A stretch of DNA of 64,000 nt from Bartonella melophagi K-2C (GTDB taxonomy: Bacteria > Pseudomonadota > Alphaproteobacteria > Rhizobiales > Rhizobiaceae). A model generated the notes under the pieces. It was not told where the DNA came from. It was given only the letters and a program-made list of their open reading frames with translations, and made no database searches. Where the stretch lies: contig NZ_JH725081.1 of the NCBI RefSeq assembly GCF_000278255.1, forward strand, positions 603,008 through 667,007. The letters are read 5' to 3'. The position numbers were made by a program, and so were the translations under genes. Below, piece after piece: positions 17,280 through 29,378 of this stretch (positions are counted from its first letter, which is position 1; every line of letters starts with the position of its first letter).

Positions 17280-18697
17280 CAGTTTTATGGGATAAACAGA
17301 CACTTCTTTCTGTTATGAATGGTCTATCGATTGGATGTTTGCCAGATGCTTTTTCGGGGATTTCTATTGATAGTAGATCTCTTATAGAGGGTGATATTTT
17401 TTTCTGTATTAAGGGTAATAGTCTAGATGGTCATGATTTTGCTGCACAAGCTTACGCGAAAGGTGCTGGAGTTCTTGTGGTTGCACAAAATCGTTTGGCT
17501 AAAATGAAGAAATTAGCTGCTCCATTGATTGTGGTTCCCGATGTTTTAAAAGCGTTAGAAAAACTTGCGCAAGCAGCACGTGAGCGTTCAAAAGCTAAAA
17601 TTATAGCTGTCACAGGTTCTGTTGGAAAAACAACGACAAAAGAAGCTCTTAAACAAGCGCTTGGAAGTGTTGGAAGGGTTTATGCTAATCTTGGTTCTTT
17701 CAACAATTGTTGGGGTGTTCCTCTAACTTTGGCGCGTATGCCTGCGGATAGTGATTATGGTATATTTGAAATTGGTATGAATCATAAGGATGAAATTCGT
17801 CCTTTGGTAAAATTAGTTCGTCCGCATGTAGCTTTGATTACTCATATTGCTGCTGGACATATAGGTTTTTTTAAAAATCTTGAAGAAATTGCAGATGCAA
17901 AAGCTGAAATTTTTGAAGGACTGGATGATGGAGGTGTAGCTCTTTTAAATGCAGACAGTCATTTTTTTTCTCGTTTAGTTCAAAAAGCAGAACAATGTGG
18001 TGTAAAAAAAATCTTGAGTTTTGGAGAATCGCAGGATGCTAATTACCAGGCAAAAGAGATTCATCTTTTGACAGACTGTTCTTGCGTGACTATGCATTTT
18101 TCTAACCAAGATATAACGGTTAAAATTGGTGCTCCTGGACGACACATTGTACAAAATATTTTAGGCGTTTTAGCGGTTTGTGATGTGGTTGGTGCTGATT
18201 TAGTACGTGTTTCACTTGCTTTAAATCGTTTTTCTCTTCCAAAAGGCAGAGGTAACCGCTATCGACTATCTTTACCAAATGGAGGAGAATTTTATTTAAT
18301 TGATGAAAGTTATAATGCCAATCCTGCTTCTATGTGTGCTGCCCTTGATCTTCTTGCTGCGGGGCCAGTCGGTGTACGTGGTCGGAAAATAGCAATTTTG
18401 GGTGATATGCTTGAGTTAGGAGTTTATAGCGAAAAGCTTCATCGTGGTCTGGTGAAGCCAATATGTATTTCTGGTGCCAATCCGGTTTTTTTGGTTGGAA
18501 AAGCAATGAAATTTTTAGCTAATGAGCTTTCTACTTATGTCAAAGTTCATTATTCTGAACATACTGAGGAACTTTTACCGCTTATTTTAAAAGAAATTTC
18601 AGAAGGCGATCTTATTATGATTAAATCATCTCATAGTATTGGTTTGTCGCGTATTGTGGTGGCTCTTCTTGATCGCTATAAAAAAATGTCTTTATAA
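17276..18697 (+). CDS. murF: UDP-MurNAc-pentapeptide synthetase MurF
   Basis: Adds D-Ala-D-Ala to the UDP-MurNAc-tripeptide, the last cytoplasmic step before MraY. ATP loop TGSVGKTT at about 113-120, the [14 protein letters not shown] substrate segment, [11 protein letters not shown], and the C-terminal domain with [10 protein letters not shown] and [10 protein letters not shown]. 473 residues. Overlaps murE by ATGA. It uses the D-Ala-D-Ala made by Ddl, encoded farther along the cluster. Confidence 0.96.
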   Translation: MTVLWDKQTLLSVMNGLSIGCLPDAFSGISIDSRSLIEGDIFFCIKGNSLDGHDFAAQAYAKGAGVLVVAQNRLAKMKKLAAPLIVVPDVLKALEKLAQAARERSKAKIIAVTGSVGKTTTKEALKQALGSVGRVYANLGSFNNCWGVPLTLARMPADSDYGIFEIGMNHKDEIRPLVKLVRPHVALITHIAAGHIGFFKNLEEIADAKAEIFEGLDDGGVALLNADSHFFSRLVQKAEQCGVKKILSFGESQDANYQAKEIHLLTDCSCVTMHFSNQDITVKIGAPGRHIVQNILGVLAVCDVVGADLVRVSLALNRFSLPKGRGNRYRLSLPNGGEFYLIDESYNANPASMCAALDLLAAGPVGVRGRKIAILGDMLELGVYSEKLHRGLVKPICISGANPVFLVGKAMKFLANELSTYVKVHYSEHTEELLPLILKEISEGDLIMIKSSHSIGLSRIVVALLDRYKKMSL

Positions 18698-18718
18698 TTT
18701 TACCGGGTTTTTTGCACT

Positions 18719-19789
18719 ATGATTTTGTTACTTTCTTCGTTGAGTGATTGGTTACCAGGCGTTAATGTTTTTCGTTATATTACTTTTCGTACTGTGTTAG
18801 CTATGCTGACATCAGGTTTAATTGTTTTTTTGTTTGGCCCTAGTATCATTGCCTCTCTTAAAGTGCGGCAAGGAAAGGGGCAGCCAATTCGAGCTGATGG
18901 TCCTCAAACCCATTTTAAAAAAGCTGGAACACCTACCATGGGTGGATTAATGATTTTGAGTGGCATTGTGGTGTCGACGCTTCTGTGGTGTAATTTATCG
19001 AACGCTTATCTTTGGGTATCATTGTTGGTTATGCTTTCTTTTGGGATGATTGGTTTTTATGATGATTATCTTAAAGTGACAAAGCAAACAGACAAGGGGT
19101 TTTCCGGTAAAGCACGGTTGGGTTTAGAGTTTTTAATTGCGACAACTGCTTGTGTGATTATTGTAAAGATAGGTTCACCAGGATTGGCTTTACCTTTTGT
19201 GAAAGACTATTTTATTAATTTAAGTTGGTTTTTTATTCCTTTTACTGCTTGTGTTATAGTAGGGACCGGTAATGCGGTTAATTTAACAGATGGTCTTGAT
19301 GGGCTTGCTATTGTTCCTGTAATGGTTGCTGCTTTATCGTTTGCGTTAATCGCTTATCTGTCGGGTAATATAAATTTTGCTGATTATTTACAAATCCACT
19401 ATGTACCTGGAGCTGGAGAATTGACTGTTTTATTAGGAGCAGTTGTGGGTTCTGGTCTTGGCTTTTTATGGTTTAATGCACCTCCGGCGGCTATTTTTAT
19501 GGGTGATACCGGTTCGTTGGCACTTGGAGGGTTGTTGGGTGTTGTTGCTGTAGTGACTAAACATGAAATTGTTTTAGCTGTTATCGGTGGGCTTTTTGTT
19601 TTAGAAACGCTGTCGGTTATCATTCAGGTAGGCTGGTTTAAATTGACGAGAAAGCGTGTATTTCTTATGGCACCAATTCATCATCATTTTGAGAAAAAGG
19701 GGTGGACTGAAAGTCAGGTTGTGGTACGCTTTTGGATTATTTCGATTGTTTTAGCGTTGATTGGTCTTTCAACACTTAAGTTGAGATAA
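18719..19789 (+). CDS. mraY: phospho-MurNAc-pentapeptide translocase MraY
   Basis: Integral membrane enzyme transferring phospho-MurNAc-pentapeptide to undecaprenyl phosphate to make lipid I. About ten membrane helices in 356 residues. Family signatures: [10 protein letters not shown], the acidic GFYDDYLKV motif, [25 protein letters not shown], and [12 protein letters not shown] with the catalytic-region histidines. The start ATG follows murF after a 21-nt gap. Confidence 0.96.
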   Translation: MILLLSSLSDWLPGVNVFRYITFRTVLAMLTSGLIVFLFGPSIIASLKVRQGKGQPIRADGPQTHFKKAGTPTMGGLMILSGIVVSTLLWCNLSNAYLWVSLLVMLSFGMIGFYDDYLKVTKQTDKGFSGKARLGLEFLIATTACVIIVKIGSPGLALPFVKDYFINLSWFFIPFTACVIVGTGNAVNLTDGLDGLAIVPVMVAALSFALIAYLSGNINFADYLQIHYVPGAGELTVLLGAVVGSGLGFLWFNAPPAAIFMGDTGSLALGGLLGVVAVVTKHEIVLAVIGGLFVLETLSVIIQVGWFKLTRKRVFLMAPIHHHFEKKGWTESQVVVRFWIISIVLALIGLSTLKLR

Positions 19790-19793
19790 GATT

Positions 19794-21200
19794 GTGATTC
19801 CAGTTGAATGTTATAAAGGTCAAAAAGTTGCCCTATTTGGACTAGGGCAATCGGGATTAGCTACGGCGCAGGCACTGATTACTGGTGGAGCTGAAGTAAT
19901 TGGGTGGGATGAGAATCCTTCTAGCGTAGAAGCTGCTTATAAAGAAAATATCCCAACGAGAGATCTTCGTTATGAAGATTGGTCAGAATTTGTTGCGTTG
20001 ATTTTAGCGCCTGGGGTACCTTTAATTCACCCTCAACCTCATTGGACGGTTGATAAAGCACGTCAGGTAGGTATAGAAATTATTGGTGATATTGAATTAT
20101 TTGTTCGCGCACGGAATCATTTTTTACGTCAACATAGTTTTTGTGATCAGGATGTTCCATTTATTGCTATTACAGGTACGAATGGTAAATCGACCACTAC
20201 TACTTTACTTGCCCATCTTTTAGACAAAATGGGTTATGATGTACAAATGGGAGGAAATATTGGAACTGCGATATTAACTCTTAAACCATTTGTTAAAAAA
20301 CGTATTTATGTTATTGAATGTTCATCATTTCAGATTGACCTAAGTCCTTCTCTTCAACCTACAGTTGGTCTTTTGTTAAATCTAACACCTGATCATATTG
20401 ACCGACATGGCAGCTTTACTCATTATGCGCAAATCAAAGGGCGTTTAGTTTCTAAAGCTTCTCATGCTCTTGTTTCAGTTGATGATGCCGCCTGTCAAGT
20501 TTTATATCAACAACTTATAAATGAGGGGCATCAAGTTAAAGCAATTTCTAAAGAACACCGTATTGATGATGGTTTTTATGCAGAAGGAACAAAACTCTTT
20601 TCTATTAGCCATGGGCAGCGTCGCTTTCTTGCAGATCTTGCTACAATAACTTCGTTACGCGGTGCCCATAATGTGCAAAATGCTCTTATAGTTTTAGCGA
20701 CATTGCAGGTGTTAAAAATTACCGATCTGCATATAGAGAAGCATTTAGCAAGTTATATGGGGCTTGCCCATCGTATGCAGCAGGTATGCAAGATTGGATC
20801 GGTTTTGTTTATTAATGATAGTAAAGCTACTAATGCGGAAGCATCAGCTTGCGCGCTTGCTACTTTTAACGATATTTTTTGGATCGTTGGAGGGCAGGCA
20901 AAAGAAGGTGGAATTGCTCCCTTAAAAGGATTTTTTGATAAAATTCGTAAAGCTTATTTAATTGGTGCTGCTGCAGAGGATTTTGCCTGCACTATTGGCT
21001 CTGCTTTTCCTTTTTCAATGAGCTTAACTTTGGAAAATGCAGTACGGGAAGCGGCTATTGATGCAACTCATGCTAATGCAAAAGAAGCTGTTGTTTTGTT
21101 TTCGCCAGCTTGTGCGAGTTATGATCAATTCAAAAATTATGAAATGCGTGGAGAGACCTTTATTTCTTTGGTTAGACAGTTGAAAAAAAACGAATTATAA
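19794..21200 (+). CDS. murD: UDP-MurNAc-Ala D-glutamate ligase MurD
   Basis: Adds D-Glu to UDP-MurNAc-L-Ala. N-terminal Rossmann domain starts [15 protein letters not shown], the ATP loop TGTNGKST lies at about 127-134, then [22 protein letters not shown], the AHRMQQV loop and [11 protein letters not shown]. 468 residues, usual size. The GTG start sits 4 nt after the mraY stop, suggesting translational coupling. Confidence 0.95.
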   Translation: MIPVECYKGQKVALFGLGQSGLATAQALITGGAEVIGWDENPSSVEAAYKENIPTRDLRYEDWSEFVALILAPGVPLIHPQPHWTVDKARQVGIEIIGDIELFVRARNHFLRQHSFCDQDVPFIAITGTNGKSTTTTLLAHLLDKMGYDVQMGGNIGTAILTLKPFVKKRIYVIECSSFQIDLSPSLQPTVGLLLNLTPDHIDRHGSFTHYAQIKGRLVSKASHALVSVDDAACQVLYQQLINEGHQVKAISKEHRIDDGFYAEGTKLFSISHGQRRFLADLATITSLRGAHNVQNALIVLATLQVLKITDLHIEKHLASYMGLAHRMQQVCKIGSVLFINDSKATNAEASACALATFNDIFWIVGGQAKEGGIAPLKGFFDKIRKAYLIGAAAEDFACTIGSAFPFSMSLTLENAVREAAIDATHANAKEAVVLFSPACASYDQFKNYEMRGETFISLVRQLKKNEL

Positions 21201-21319
21201 AAAATTTATTCTACCATTAACAATCCAGAATCTTTTTTAGTGTAATTTAGTTTTTGAAATGCTTGCCAAAAAAAATAGAAACATCATATCGCTTTGAGTG
21301 AAATGATAAAAAGGATAAA

Positions 21320-22465
21320 GTGAAGGTGATGATTACTCGTGCAAATCAAGATCCGATTGCTAATTGGTGGTGGACAATTGATCGTTTTATTTTTGCTGCT
21401 TGTCTGATTTTGATGGGGATTGGCGTTATGTTATCTTTTGCAGCTAGTCCCGCTGTTGCAAAAAAAATAGGAATTGCAGATAGTTTTTATTTTGTTCGTT
21501 GGCATATCATTTTTAGTATCCTTGCGTTTTTTACTATGGTTACTATTTCTTTTTTTTCGCCCTATAATATTCGTCGTTTATCCATTCTTTTGTTATTTGC
21601 GACACTTATTCTTATGGTCGCAACTTTATTATTTGGCTCTGAATTAAAAGGGGCACGGCGTTGGATTTCTTTGTTTGGTTTTTCTTTGCAAGCTTCAGAA
21701 TTTATGAAACCAGCGTTTGTGGTTGTGTCAGCTTGGTTGTTTTCAGATCAAATGAAACATTATGGTAGGTTGCGCTATACATTGTCTATTGCACTTTATG
21801 CTCTTTGTTGCACACTTCTTGTTTTACAGCCTGATATTGGTCAAACACTTTTGATTAGTGCAACATGGGGTGGTTTGTTTTTTGTTGCAGGTGTATCTCT
21901 TACTATTATTTTGTTCTTTGTTGTTTTAGCGGTTTTAGGAGGTTTTTTAGCTTATTTTTTTGTTCACCATGTGCGCGAACGTATTAATGGTTTTTTGACA
22001 GGTGAAGGCGATACATTTCAGGTGGATGTCGGACGTGAAGCTATTTTAAATGGTGGGTGGTTTGGTCAAGGGCCAGGTGAGGGGATAGTTAAGCGCATTA
22101 TTCCTGATAGCCATACAGATTTTGTGTTTTCTGTTGCAGCTGAAGAATATGGTATTATCTTCTGTTTATTGATTATGGCTCTTTTTGGTTTTATTGTTAT
22201 ACGTTCACTTTATATAGCGTTGAATACGCGTGATTCATTTACGTGTTTTGGTATTACTGGCATGGCGATAATGATTGGTTTGCAATCGGGGATTAACATG
22301 GCAGTCAATCTTCATTTGATACCTCCAAAAGGTATGACATTGCCATTTATTTCTTATGGTGGTTCATCTATGGTGGCGATTGCTATTTCGATGGGTATTT
22401 TGCTTAGTTTAACACGCCGTTGGCCAGAAACGCGGTTTTCAGCTTTTCCTCCGCTTACTGTTTAG
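21320..22465 (+). CDS. ftsW: septal peptidoglycan glycosyltransferase FtsW
   Basis: SEDS-family membrane protein that polymerises lipid II at the septum in complex with FtsI. 381 residues with about ten helices. Conserved segments: LKGARRWI, QPDIGQTLLI, the extracytoplasmic loop with GGWFGQGPGEG and PDSHTDFVFSVAAEE, and LPFISYGGSSM. GTG at 21320 lies 4-5 nt after AAGGA; an ATG at 21329 is the alternative. A 119-nt gap separates it from murD, the longest break so far in the cluster. Confidence 0.95.
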   Translation: MKVMITRANQDPIANWWWTIDRFIFAACLILMGIGVMLSFAASPAVAKKIGIADSFYFVRWHIIFSILAFFTMVTISFFSPYNIRRLSILLLFATLILMVATLLFGSELKGARRWISLFGFSLQASEFMKPAFVVVSAWLFSDQMKHYGRLRYTLSIALYALCCTLLVLQPDIGQTLLISATWGGLFFVAGVSLTIILFFVVLAVLGGFLAYFFVHHVRERINGFLTGEGDTFQVDVGREAILNGGWFGQGPGEGIVKRIIPDSHTDFVFSVAAEEYGIIFCLLIMALFGFIVIRSLYIALNTRDSFTCFGITGMAIMIGLQSGINMAVNLHLIPPKGMTLPFISYGGSSMVAIAISMGILLSLTRRWPETRFSAFPPLTV

Positions 22466-22476
22466 GATGTTACCTA

Positions 22477-23616
22477 ATGACGCATAAAAAAAAGGTTATT
22501 GTTTTGGTTGCTGGAGGTACAGGTGGGCATCTTTTTCCTGCAGAGGCACTTTCTGTTGAATTAAGACAGCGCGGATATGATGTTCATTTGGCAACGGATG
22601 AAAGAGCTAAGTATTTTGTACATCATTTTGATAAAAAACATATCCATATTATTTCATCAGCAACATTAACACGATATCATCCTTTTGCACTTATAAAAAC
22701 ATTTTGGCATTTGTTAAAGGGAATATGTCAGTCGTGGGTACTTTTTTATAAATTACGTCCTGTTCTTGTAGGGGGGTTTGGTGGTTATCCTACCTTTCCA
22801 CCTGTTTTGGTTGCTGCCTTAACGAAACATGTAACATTTATTCATGAGCAAAATGCTGTTATGGGCCGTGCTAATAAAGTTTTAGCATCTAGGGTCAATG
22901 CAATAGCAGGTGGTTTATTGTCAGTTAATGGAATTTATGCTTATAAAACGTTTCTTACAGGCAATCCTGTTCGTGAGACTATTTTAAAAGCGGCAGAAAT
23001 TCCTTATTGTTCTTCTACTGAGGACAAGCCATTTCATCTTTTGGTTTTTGGTGGTAGTCAAGGGGCTTCTACTTTTTCAAAAATTGTCCCTGAAGCGATT
23101 GCTTTACTTGATGATAATATCCGTAAACGTTTACGTATTATTCAGCAGGTTCGTGGTGAAGTGATGGATTTGGTACAAATTTATCGCAATATGGAGGTGG
23201 AAGCAAAAGTTGCTCCTTTTTTTGATAATATGGCTGAACATATTGCTTGGTCTCATTTCATTATGTCACGTTCTGGTGCTTCAACGGTTTGTGAAATAGC
23301 TGTTATTGGTAGGCCAGCTTTATTGATTCCCTATCCTCACGCTTTAGATCATGATCAAGCAGAAAATGCGGCAATACTTGCTACAATAGGAGCAGCTCAA
23401 ATTATCGCTGAAAAAGATTTAAATGCACAAATACTTTCTTCTCTTTTAAAGAAAGCTTGTCGTGAACCGCATTTATTAGAAAAACAAGCGCTTGCTGCAA
23501 AAAAGGTTGGGCAACCTCATGCAACCAAAGTTCTTGCGGATATGGCTGAAGCGTTGATTGCGGGAAGGTCATTATCAGACATTAGAAAGGAGCTTTTTAA
23601 TGAAAATGCCGCTTGA
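22477..23616 (+). CDS. murG: lipid II synthase MurG (GlcNAc transferase)
   Basis: Peripheral glycosyltransferase that adds GlcNAc to lipid I. GT-B fold with the donor-side GGTGGH loop at residues 13-18 and VGGFGGYP, acceptor-side [18 protein letters not shown], and the C-terminal [10 protein letters not shown] and YPHALDHDQ. The frame is open from 22420, but the proper N-terminus ([14 protein letters not shown]) is the ATG at 22477, 12 nt after the ftsW stop, with AGGA in front; 379 residues. Its end overlaps the start of murC by 17 nt. Confidence 0.95.
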   Translation: MTHKKKVIVLVAGGTGGHLFPAEALSVELRQRGYDVHLATDERAKYFVHHFDKKHIHIISSATLTRYHPFALIKTFWHLLKGICQSWVLFYKLRPVLVGGFGGYPTFPPVLVAALTKHVTFIHEQNAVMGRANKVLASRVNAIAGGLLSVNGIYAYKTFLTGNPVRETILKAAEIPYCSSTEDKPFHLLVFGGSQGASTFSKIVPEAIALLDDNIRKRLRIIQQVRGEVMDLVQIYRNMEVEAKVAPFFDNMAEHIAWSHFIMSRSGASTVCEIAVIGRPALLIPYPHALDHDQAENAAILATIGAAQIIAEKDLNAQILSSLLKKACREPHLLEKQALAAKKVGQPHATKVLADMAEALIAGRSLSDIRKELFNENAA

Positions 23617-25027
23617 TATTGGCCTTATCCACTTTGTAGGTATCGGTGGTATTGGTATGAGTGGAATTGCTGAGGTTCTTCATAATCTTGGTTATAAAAT
23701 TCAAGGATCCGATCAAACAGATAATGCAAATGTGGAGCGTTTACGGGGTAAAGGGATTAACATTCATATAGGTCATCGTGCTGAAAATTTAGAAGCGGCA
23801 AAAGTTGTTGTTATTTCTACTGCTATAAAAAAAACAAATCCTGAATATATTGCTGCTAAAGAAAAGCATTTGCCAATTGTTAGGCGTGCAGAAATGTTAG
23901 CAGAATTGATGCGTTTTCGCCGGGCAATAGCTGTTGGTGGTACACATGGTAAGACAACCACCACATCCGTGGTAGCAGCACTTCTTGACGCTAGTAATTT
24001 TGATCCGATGGTAATTAATGGTGGCATTATCAACGCTTATGGAACCAATGCACGTATGGGTTGTGGAGATTGGATGGTGGTTGAAGCCGATGAAAGTGAT
24101 GGTACATTTTTAAAGTTACCTGCTGATATTGTTGTTGTCACCAATATCGACTCTGAGCATTTGGATTATTATGGTAGTTTTGATGCTGTACGTGAGGCTT
24201 TTCGGCAATTCGTGGAGAATGTGCCTTTTTATGGTTTTGCTGTTATGTGCCTTGATCATCCAGAAGTTCAAACATTAGCCAGTCGTATTGATGATCGTTG
24301 GGTAGTGACTTATGGTGCTAATCCGCAAGCTGATGTACGTTTTCTTAATCTTTCGATGGAAGGCCAAAAAACGCATTTTGACGTTCTTATTCGATCCCGA
24401 AAAACAAATGAAGAAACTGAATTGAAAAATTTGGTTTTGCCTATGTCAGGGCAACACAATATTTCTAATGCTACTGCGGCGATTGCTATTGCACATGAGC
24501 TTGGTATTTCAAATGAATCTATTAGAAAAGGGTTAGCAGAATTTTGTGGAGTAAAACGGCGTTTTACACAGACGGGAAGTTGGTGTGGTGTTGAGATATT
24601 TGATGATTATGGACATCACCCAGTTGAAATAAAAGCTGTTTTAAGTGCAGCTCGTGAAAGTGCAAAAGGGCGGGTTATTGCGATTGTACAACCGCACCGT
24701 TATTCACGTTTGCATGATTTATTTGATGATTTTGTCACTTGTTTTAATGATGCTGATACAGTGATGATTGCACCGGTTTATGCAGCTGGTGAAGAAGCAA
24801 TTACTGGTTTTGGTTCTAAAGAATTGGTTGAGCATATTCAAATGGCAAGCCATCGTGATGTGCGCTTGGTGAATACTCTTGAAGATATTACTTTAATTAT
24901 AGCTACATTAGCAAAGTCTGGTGATTATGTTGTTTTTCTTGGTGCAGGTAGCATTACACAATGGGCTTATGCTCTACCTAAACAATTAGCGGAACTTAAT
25001 AGAAATGGTGAATTTTCAGCCAATTGA
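23600..25027 (+). CDS. murC: UDP-MurNAc L-alanine ligase MurC
   Basis: First amino-acid ligase of peptidoglycan synthesis. Start chosen at the ATG at 23600 because AGGAGC precedes it and the family begins near [12 protein letters not shown]; the frame itself is open from 23558. ATP loop GGTHGKTT at about 113-120, [21 protein letters not shown], and [11 protein letters not shown]. 475 residues. Overlaps murG at its start and murB at its end (23 nt), so the three are likely translated in coupling. Confidence 0.95.
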   Translation: MKMPLDIGLIHFVGIGGIGMSGIAEVLHNLGYKIQGSDQTDNANVERLRGKGINIHIGHRAENLEAAKVVVISTAIKKTNPEYIAAKEKHLPIVRRAEMLAELMRFRRAIAVGGTHGKTTTTSVVAALLDASNFDPMVINGGIINAYGTNARMGCGDWMVVEADESDGTFLKLPADIVVVTNIDSEHLDYYGSFDAVREAFRQFVENVPFYGFAVMCLDHPEVQTLASRIDDRWVVTYGANPQADVRFLNLSMEGQKTHFDVLIRSRKTNEETELKNLVLPMSGQHNISNATAAIAIAHELGISNESIRKGLAEFCGVKRRFTQTGSWCGVEIFDDYGHHPVEIKAVLSAARESAKGRVIAIVQPHRYSRLHDLFDDFVTCFNDADTVMIAPVYAAGEEAITGFGSKELVEHIQMASHRDVRLVNTLEDITLIIATLAKSGDYVVFLGAGSITQWAYALPKQLAELNRNGEFSAN

Positions 25028-25982
25028 TGGTAAAACGCTGTTGGCGCAATTACAGCCGGCGTTGAAGAACATACGGGGTAAATTTGCTCCCAATGTTGAG
25101 ATGCGTAAGGTGACATGGTTTCGTACTGGTGGATTAGCTGAGCTTTTTTACCAGCCTTCTGATGAAGCAGATTTAGCTTTGTTTCTTCAAGTGCTACCGG
25201 AGTCTATTCCTATAACAATTGTGGGGATTGGTTCTAATCTTCTTGTACGTGATGGGGGGATTCCTGGGATTGTTATTCGTCTTTCAGCAAAAAGTTTTGG
25301 GCAATTGGAGCAGGTTTCTCCAAAGCGCCTTTTGGTCGGTGCTGCTACGGCAGATAAACATTTAGCAGCAGCGGCTTTAGAAGCTGAGCTTTCTGGTTTT
25401 CATTTTTATTATGGTATTCCTGGTAATTTGGGCGGAGCATTAAAAATGAATGCAGGGGCTAATGGTATTGAAACAGCTGAACGTGTTGTTGAAGTCTATG
25501 CGCTTGATCGTAAGGGTGAGCGCCATGTCTTGAGTCTAAACGATATGCATTATTCGTATCGTCATTGTAATGTTTCTGAGGAACTTATTTTTACTGCAGC
25601 TGTGTTGGAAGGAAAGCCAGGAGATAAAGATAATATTCATGCTGCTATGAATGAAGTTGTTCTGCATCGGGAAAAAGTGCAACCTGTTCGCGAGAAAACA
25701 GGTGGGTCAACTTTTCGTAACCCTAAAGGTACATCTGCATGGCGCGTTATTGATGAAGCAGGGTGTCGTGGTTTACAGATCGGTGGCGCTCAAATGAGTA
25801 AGATGCATTGTAATTTTATGATTAATACAGGTCAGGCTACAGGCTATGATCTTGAACAGTTGGGTGAAACTGTACGTGCTCGTGTTTTTGCTCATTCAGC
25901 CCATTATTTAGAATGGGAAATACAGCGCGTTGGTCAATTTGAACAAGATCATATTGTTCCTTGTTTTGATCAGTTTTATTGA
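25005..25982 (+). CDS. murB: UDP-N-acetylenolpyruvoylglucosamine reductase MurB
   Basis: FAD enzyme reducing UDP-GlcNAc-enolpyruvate to UDP-MurNAc with NADPH. Motifs: TWFRTGG near the N-terminus, [14 protein letters not shown] (FAD binding), [16 protein letters not shown], and the active-site region GGSTFRNP with catalytic Ser. The short type I/II arrangement without a long insert fits 325 residues. Start ATG lies within the end of murC. A 227-nt non-coding gap follows. Confidence 0.94.
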   Translation: MVNFQPIDGKTLLAQLQPALKNIRGKFAPNVEMRKVTWFRTGGLAELFYQPSDEADLALFLQVLPESIPITIVGIGSNLLVRDGGIPGIVIRLSAKSFGQLEQVSPKRLLVGAATADKHLAAAALEAELSGFHFYYGIPGNLGGALKMNAGANGIETAERVVEVYALDRKGERHVLSLNDMHYSYRHCNVSEELIFTAAVLEGKPGDKDNIHAAMNEVVLHREKVQPVREKTGGSTFRNPKGTSAWRVIDEAGCRGLQIGGAQMSKMHCNFMINTGQATGYDLEQLGETVRARVFAHSAHYLEWEIQRVGQFEQDHIVPCFDQFY

Positions 25983-26209
25983 TTTATTTAAATCACTAAA
26001 AAACTGAGTCATTTCAAAGAGATAAGAAAAATTTTCTATTAAAAATCAACAAATTAACAGAAAAGCTCTTGCTTCATGCTCTTGATTCTGATTCATTATA
26101 GAAAATGCTAGGATGTTGATTCGCAAAGATAAATCTAGTTTGTTCTTATGTATAGTATGCGTTGTTTTAGTAGAGTCTATATCTAGTATGTCAAGAGGAA
26201 TAGATTGTT

Positions 26210-27130
26210 ATGAAAGATAAGCGTATAGCTGTATTGATGGGCGGATTTTCATCTGAGCGCTCTGTAAGCTTATCTTCAGGTGCTGCTTGTGCTGATGCTC
26301 TTGAAAAGCAGGATTACCATGTAATTCGTGTGGATGTTGATGAGCAAATTGCTGCTGTTCTTAAGCAGTTGCAGCCAGATATTGTTTTTAACGCATTGCA
26401 TGGACCATTTGGTGAAGATGGTTGTATCCAAGGTATTCTTGAATATTTAAAAATTCCTTATACTCACTCTGGAGTGATGGCGTCAGCTTTAGCAATGGAT
26501 AAAGGACGTGCGAAAGTCATTGCTGCTAGCGCTGGTGTACATGTTGCCCCTTCTTGTGTGATGAATCGCTTTGCTATAAGGCGAGAGCATCCTATGGAAC
26601 CACCGTATGTCATTAAACCAGTGCGTGAAGGGTCAAGTTTTGGTGTGGCGATTGTAAGTGATGATGAGGCTTTGCCGCTGCGTAATATTATAAGTAGTGA
26701 ATGGGCTTATGGAGATGAAGTGATTGTCGAGAAATACATTCCTGGGCGTGAACTTACTTGCGCGGTTTTAGGGGATGAAGCTTTGGATGTTTGTGAAATT
26801 GTGCCTGATAAACATTTTCAATTTTATGATTATGATTCAAAATATAAGCCTGGTGGTTCTTTTCATATTTGTCCTGCACAACTTTCATTAAATATTTACC
26901 AAAAAGTGCAAAGAATGTCTTTGGCGGCACATCAAGCTATAGGTTGTCGAGGTGTTAGTCGTTCAGATTTTCGTTTTGTTGAGGAGACAGAGGAGCTAGT
27001 TTGGCTCGAAATTAATACGCAGCCTGGTATGACACCGGTTTCTCTTGTTCCTGATATAGCGAAAGCGAGTGGCCGTACTTACGGTGATATTGTTAAATGG
27101 ATAGCGGAGGACGCGTCGTGTATGCGTTGA
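26210..27130 (+). CDS. ddl: D-alanine--D-alanine ligase
   Basis: ATP-grasp ligase making the D-Ala-D-Ala dipeptide used by MurF, and the target of D-cycloserine in other bacteria. 306 residues: [17 protein letters not shown] at the N-terminus, [11 protein letters not shown], the [16 protein letters not shown] segment, [13 protein letters not shown] (ATP-binding Lys), and the C-terminal [16 protein letters not shown] metal-binding loop. Starts after the 227-nt gap, which may hold a second promoter of the cluster. Overlaps ftsQ by 13 nt. Confidence 0.95.
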   Translation: MKDKRIAVLMGGFSSERSVSLSSGAACADALEKQDYHVIRVDVDEQIAAVLKQLQPDIVFNALHGPFGEDGCIQGILEYLKIPYTHSGVMASALAMDKGRAKVIAASAGVHVAPSCVMNRFAIRREHPMEPPYVIKPVREGSSFGVAIVSDDEALPLRNIISSEWAYGDEVIVEKYIPGRELTCAVLGDEALDVCEIVPDKHFQFYDYDSKYKPGGSFHICPAQLSLNIYQKVQRMSLAAHQAIGCRGVSRSDFRFVEETEELVWLEINTQPGMTPVSLVPDIAKASGRTYGDIVKWIAEDASCMR

Positions 27131-28014
27131 GTATTGATAAAATAAATGTTCTGATGGTGCAGTCAGTGCCAGTTTTTCCGCGTCTTTATCGTCGCTTTCG
27201 TCGGTTTATATTTCAGTTTGTTGCCAGTATTTATGTGCCTCGCCATTTTGGTTCTTGTGCCGTTTTGTTTTTTTTCTTTCTTTCGGTGCTTTATGGGATT
27301 TCGTTTAATGGTCAGATGGATAGTATTATAAAATCTGCACCATTGAATTTTGGTTTTGTAGTAACTGATGTCGATATGAATGGCAATAAGCGTGTAGCAA
27401 GACAGGATATTTTGAAGATTTTAAGGCTTGATGCTTATCCGTCAATTATCAATTTTGATGTTAATAAAGCGCGTTTTATTTTAGAGCAACAGGCTTGGAT
27501 TCAATCGGCTGATGTTCAGAAGATTTATCCTAATCGTGTGCGTATTTCAGTGATAGAGCGTGAACCATATGCTATTTGGCAACATGATGGTATAATGGAT
27601 ATTGTTGATCATACAGGGTGTGTGATTGCTCCATTTCAGGCGGGTTTGGTTCAGAATTTGCCTCTTGTGGTTGGTCACGGTGCGCAAAGTGCAGCAAAAT
27701 TATTTATTCAAGAACTTTCGGTATATCCGCAGTTGAGCGACCGTGTCCGTGCTTATGTACGTGTAGGTGATCGGCGTTGGGATATTGTTCTAGATAATGG
27801 GATGCGTATTATGCTGCCTGAAAAGGGAGCTATTAAAAGCCTTTCTTCTCTTATTAAAACAGGTGCAGTGCAAGATCTTTTTGTACGTGATGTTTTAAGT
27901 GTTGATTTGCGTCTTTCTGATCGGATAACGGTTTCTTTATCGGATGAAGCATTGGCACGTCATCGTGCTGCTGTGGCAGAAGAAGAGCGCGTCTTGAAAG
28001 CGGGGGGTGTATAA
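27118..28014 (+). CDS. ftsQ: cell division protein FtsQ
   Basis: Bitopic divisome protein linking early and late division proteins. 298 residues: a cytoplasmic stretch, one membrane helix at about residues 44-61, a POTRA domain ([21 protein letters not shown]), then the FtsQ beta domain ending in a helix. The frame opens at 27097, but GGAGG seven nt before a GTG at 27118 and conserved cluster overlap favour that start. Its stop overlaps the ftsA start (TAATG). Confidence 0.92.
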   Translation: MYALSIDKINVLMVQSVPVFPRLYRRFRRFIFQFVASIYVPRHFGSCAVLFFFFLSVLYGISFNGQMDSIIKSAPLNFGFVVTDVDMNGNKRVARQDILKILRLDAYPSIINFDVNKARFILEQQAWIQSADVQKIYPNRVRISVIEREPYAIWQHDGIMDIVDHTGCVIAPFQAGLVQNLPLVVGHGAQSAAKLFIQELSVYPQLSDRVRAYVRVGDRRWDIVLDNGMRIMLPEKGAIKSLSSLIKTGAVQDLFVRDVLSVDLRLSDRITVSLSDEALARHRAAVAEEERVLKAGGV

Positions 28015-29312
28015 TGTTGCTTGGGTCGCATCATAGTGGAGGGCGTAAAACACGTTTTTTAACAGTTCTCGATGTTGGTTCAAGTAAGATTGTGTGTCTT
28101 ATTGCTTGTTTGCATCCTTTGAGGCATACACACCATTTACATGCTCGTACACATTCTATGGAAATTTTGGGTTTTGGTGTGCAACGTTCACGTGGTATTA
28201 AATCTGGTGTTGTGATGGATATGTATGCGGCAGAACAGTCTATACGTTTGGCTGTTGGTGCAGCAGAAAAAATGGCTGGTTTAGTGGTAGATTCAGTAAT
28301 TGTGAATTTTTCTTCAAGTCGGTTAAAGAGTGCCTTTGTTAATGGTGTTGTGCGTTTGGGGGGGCGTAAAGTTACTACACGTGATATGCGTATGGCATTA
28401 GCAGATGTTTCGCGTAAAGCTTTTAAGGCTGAACGTCACGTTATGCATTCAGTTCCAGTGTCTTATGCATTGGATGGAGATAAGGGAATTTCTGATCCTG
28501 TTGGGATGATGGGAGAGTTATTTGGTGTTGATGTGCATGTTGTGACGGCAGAAACAGCACCTTTGCGTAATTTAGAAGCGTGCATTAACCGTGCTCATTT
28601 AAGTGTTGAAGCGATGGTGGCAACACCTTTTGCGAGTGGTCTTTCGGTTTTAGTTGATGATGAGGCACGTTTAGGAGCAGCGTGTATTGATTTTGGTGGT
28701 GGAACAACGACATTTTCTGTGTTTTCTGAAGGAAAATTTGTTCATGCAGATGCATTTGCAATTGGGGGGCATCATATAACTCTTGATGTTGCTCGTGGAT
28801 TATCGATGTCTATTGAAGAGGCTGAGCGTTTAAAAGTTGTATATGGCTCAACATTTTCAGCAGATTGTGATGAGCGTCAGATGATTAATGTATCAGAAAT
28901 TGGAAATGAACGTCGTGAAATCCAGTATCCATGCGCTGTTCTTGGTCGTATTATTCGTGCGCGTGTTGAAGAAATATTAGAAATGATGCGTGATTGTTTG
29001 AACCGTTCAGGTTTTGGTCACATCATTGGTAAGCGTGTTATTTTGACCGGGGGAGCAAGCCAATTAGCGGGTTTGCCGGAAATAGCACGTAGTATATTGG
29101 GGAGAAATGTTCGTGTAGGGCGGCCTTTGGGTATTTCCAGGCTTCCTTCCTTTGCTAAAGGGGCGGCATTTTCATCTGCTGTTGGATTGTTAATTTATCC
29201 GCAATTGGCGGGGTTTGAAGAAAAAACAGTCCAAACTGCAGTGAATCATTTATCGACAAGCGCGGATGGATATTTCAAACGTGTTGGTCAGTGGTTGCGT
29301 GAGAGTTTTTAG
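28014..29312 (+). CDS. ftsA: cell division protein FtsA
   Basis: Actin-like ATPase that tethers FtsZ to the membrane. 432 residues: TVLDVGSSKIVCLIA (phosphate 1), the 1C-domain segment around SGVVMDM...IRLAVGAAE, ACIDFGGGTTTFSVF (phosphate 2), VILTGGASQLAGLPEIA, and a C-terminal amphipathic helix (FKRVGQWLRESF) for membrane binding. A His-rich insert near residue 35 is a local extension. Translationally coupled to ftsQ. A 66-nt gap leads to ftsZ. Confidence 0.95.
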   Translation: MLLGSHHSGGRKTRFLTVLDVGSSKIVCLIACLHPLRHTHHLHARTHSMEILGFGVQRSRGIKSGVVMDMYAAEQSIRLAVGAAEKMAGLVVDSVIVNFSSSRLKSAFVNGVVRLGGRKVTTRDMRMALADVSRKAFKAERHVMHSVPVSYALDGDKGISDPVGMMGELFGVDVHVVTAETAPLRNLEACINRAHLSVEAMVATPFASGLSVLVDDEARLGAACIDFGGGTTTFSVFSEGKFVHADAFAIGGHHITLDVARGLSMSIEEAERLKVVYGSTFSADCDERQMINVSEIGNERREIQYPCAVLGRIIRARVEEILEMMRDCLNRSGFGHIIGKRVILTGGASQLAGLPEIARSILGRNVRVGRPLGISRLPSFAKGAAFSSAVGLLIYPQLAGFEEKTVQTAVNHLSTSADGYFKRVGQWLRESF

Positions 29313-29378
29313 TAAATATAGGAATGAAATTAATTTTTACCGTCTTAATTTGCGGTGCTTTATGAGAAGGAAAAGAAA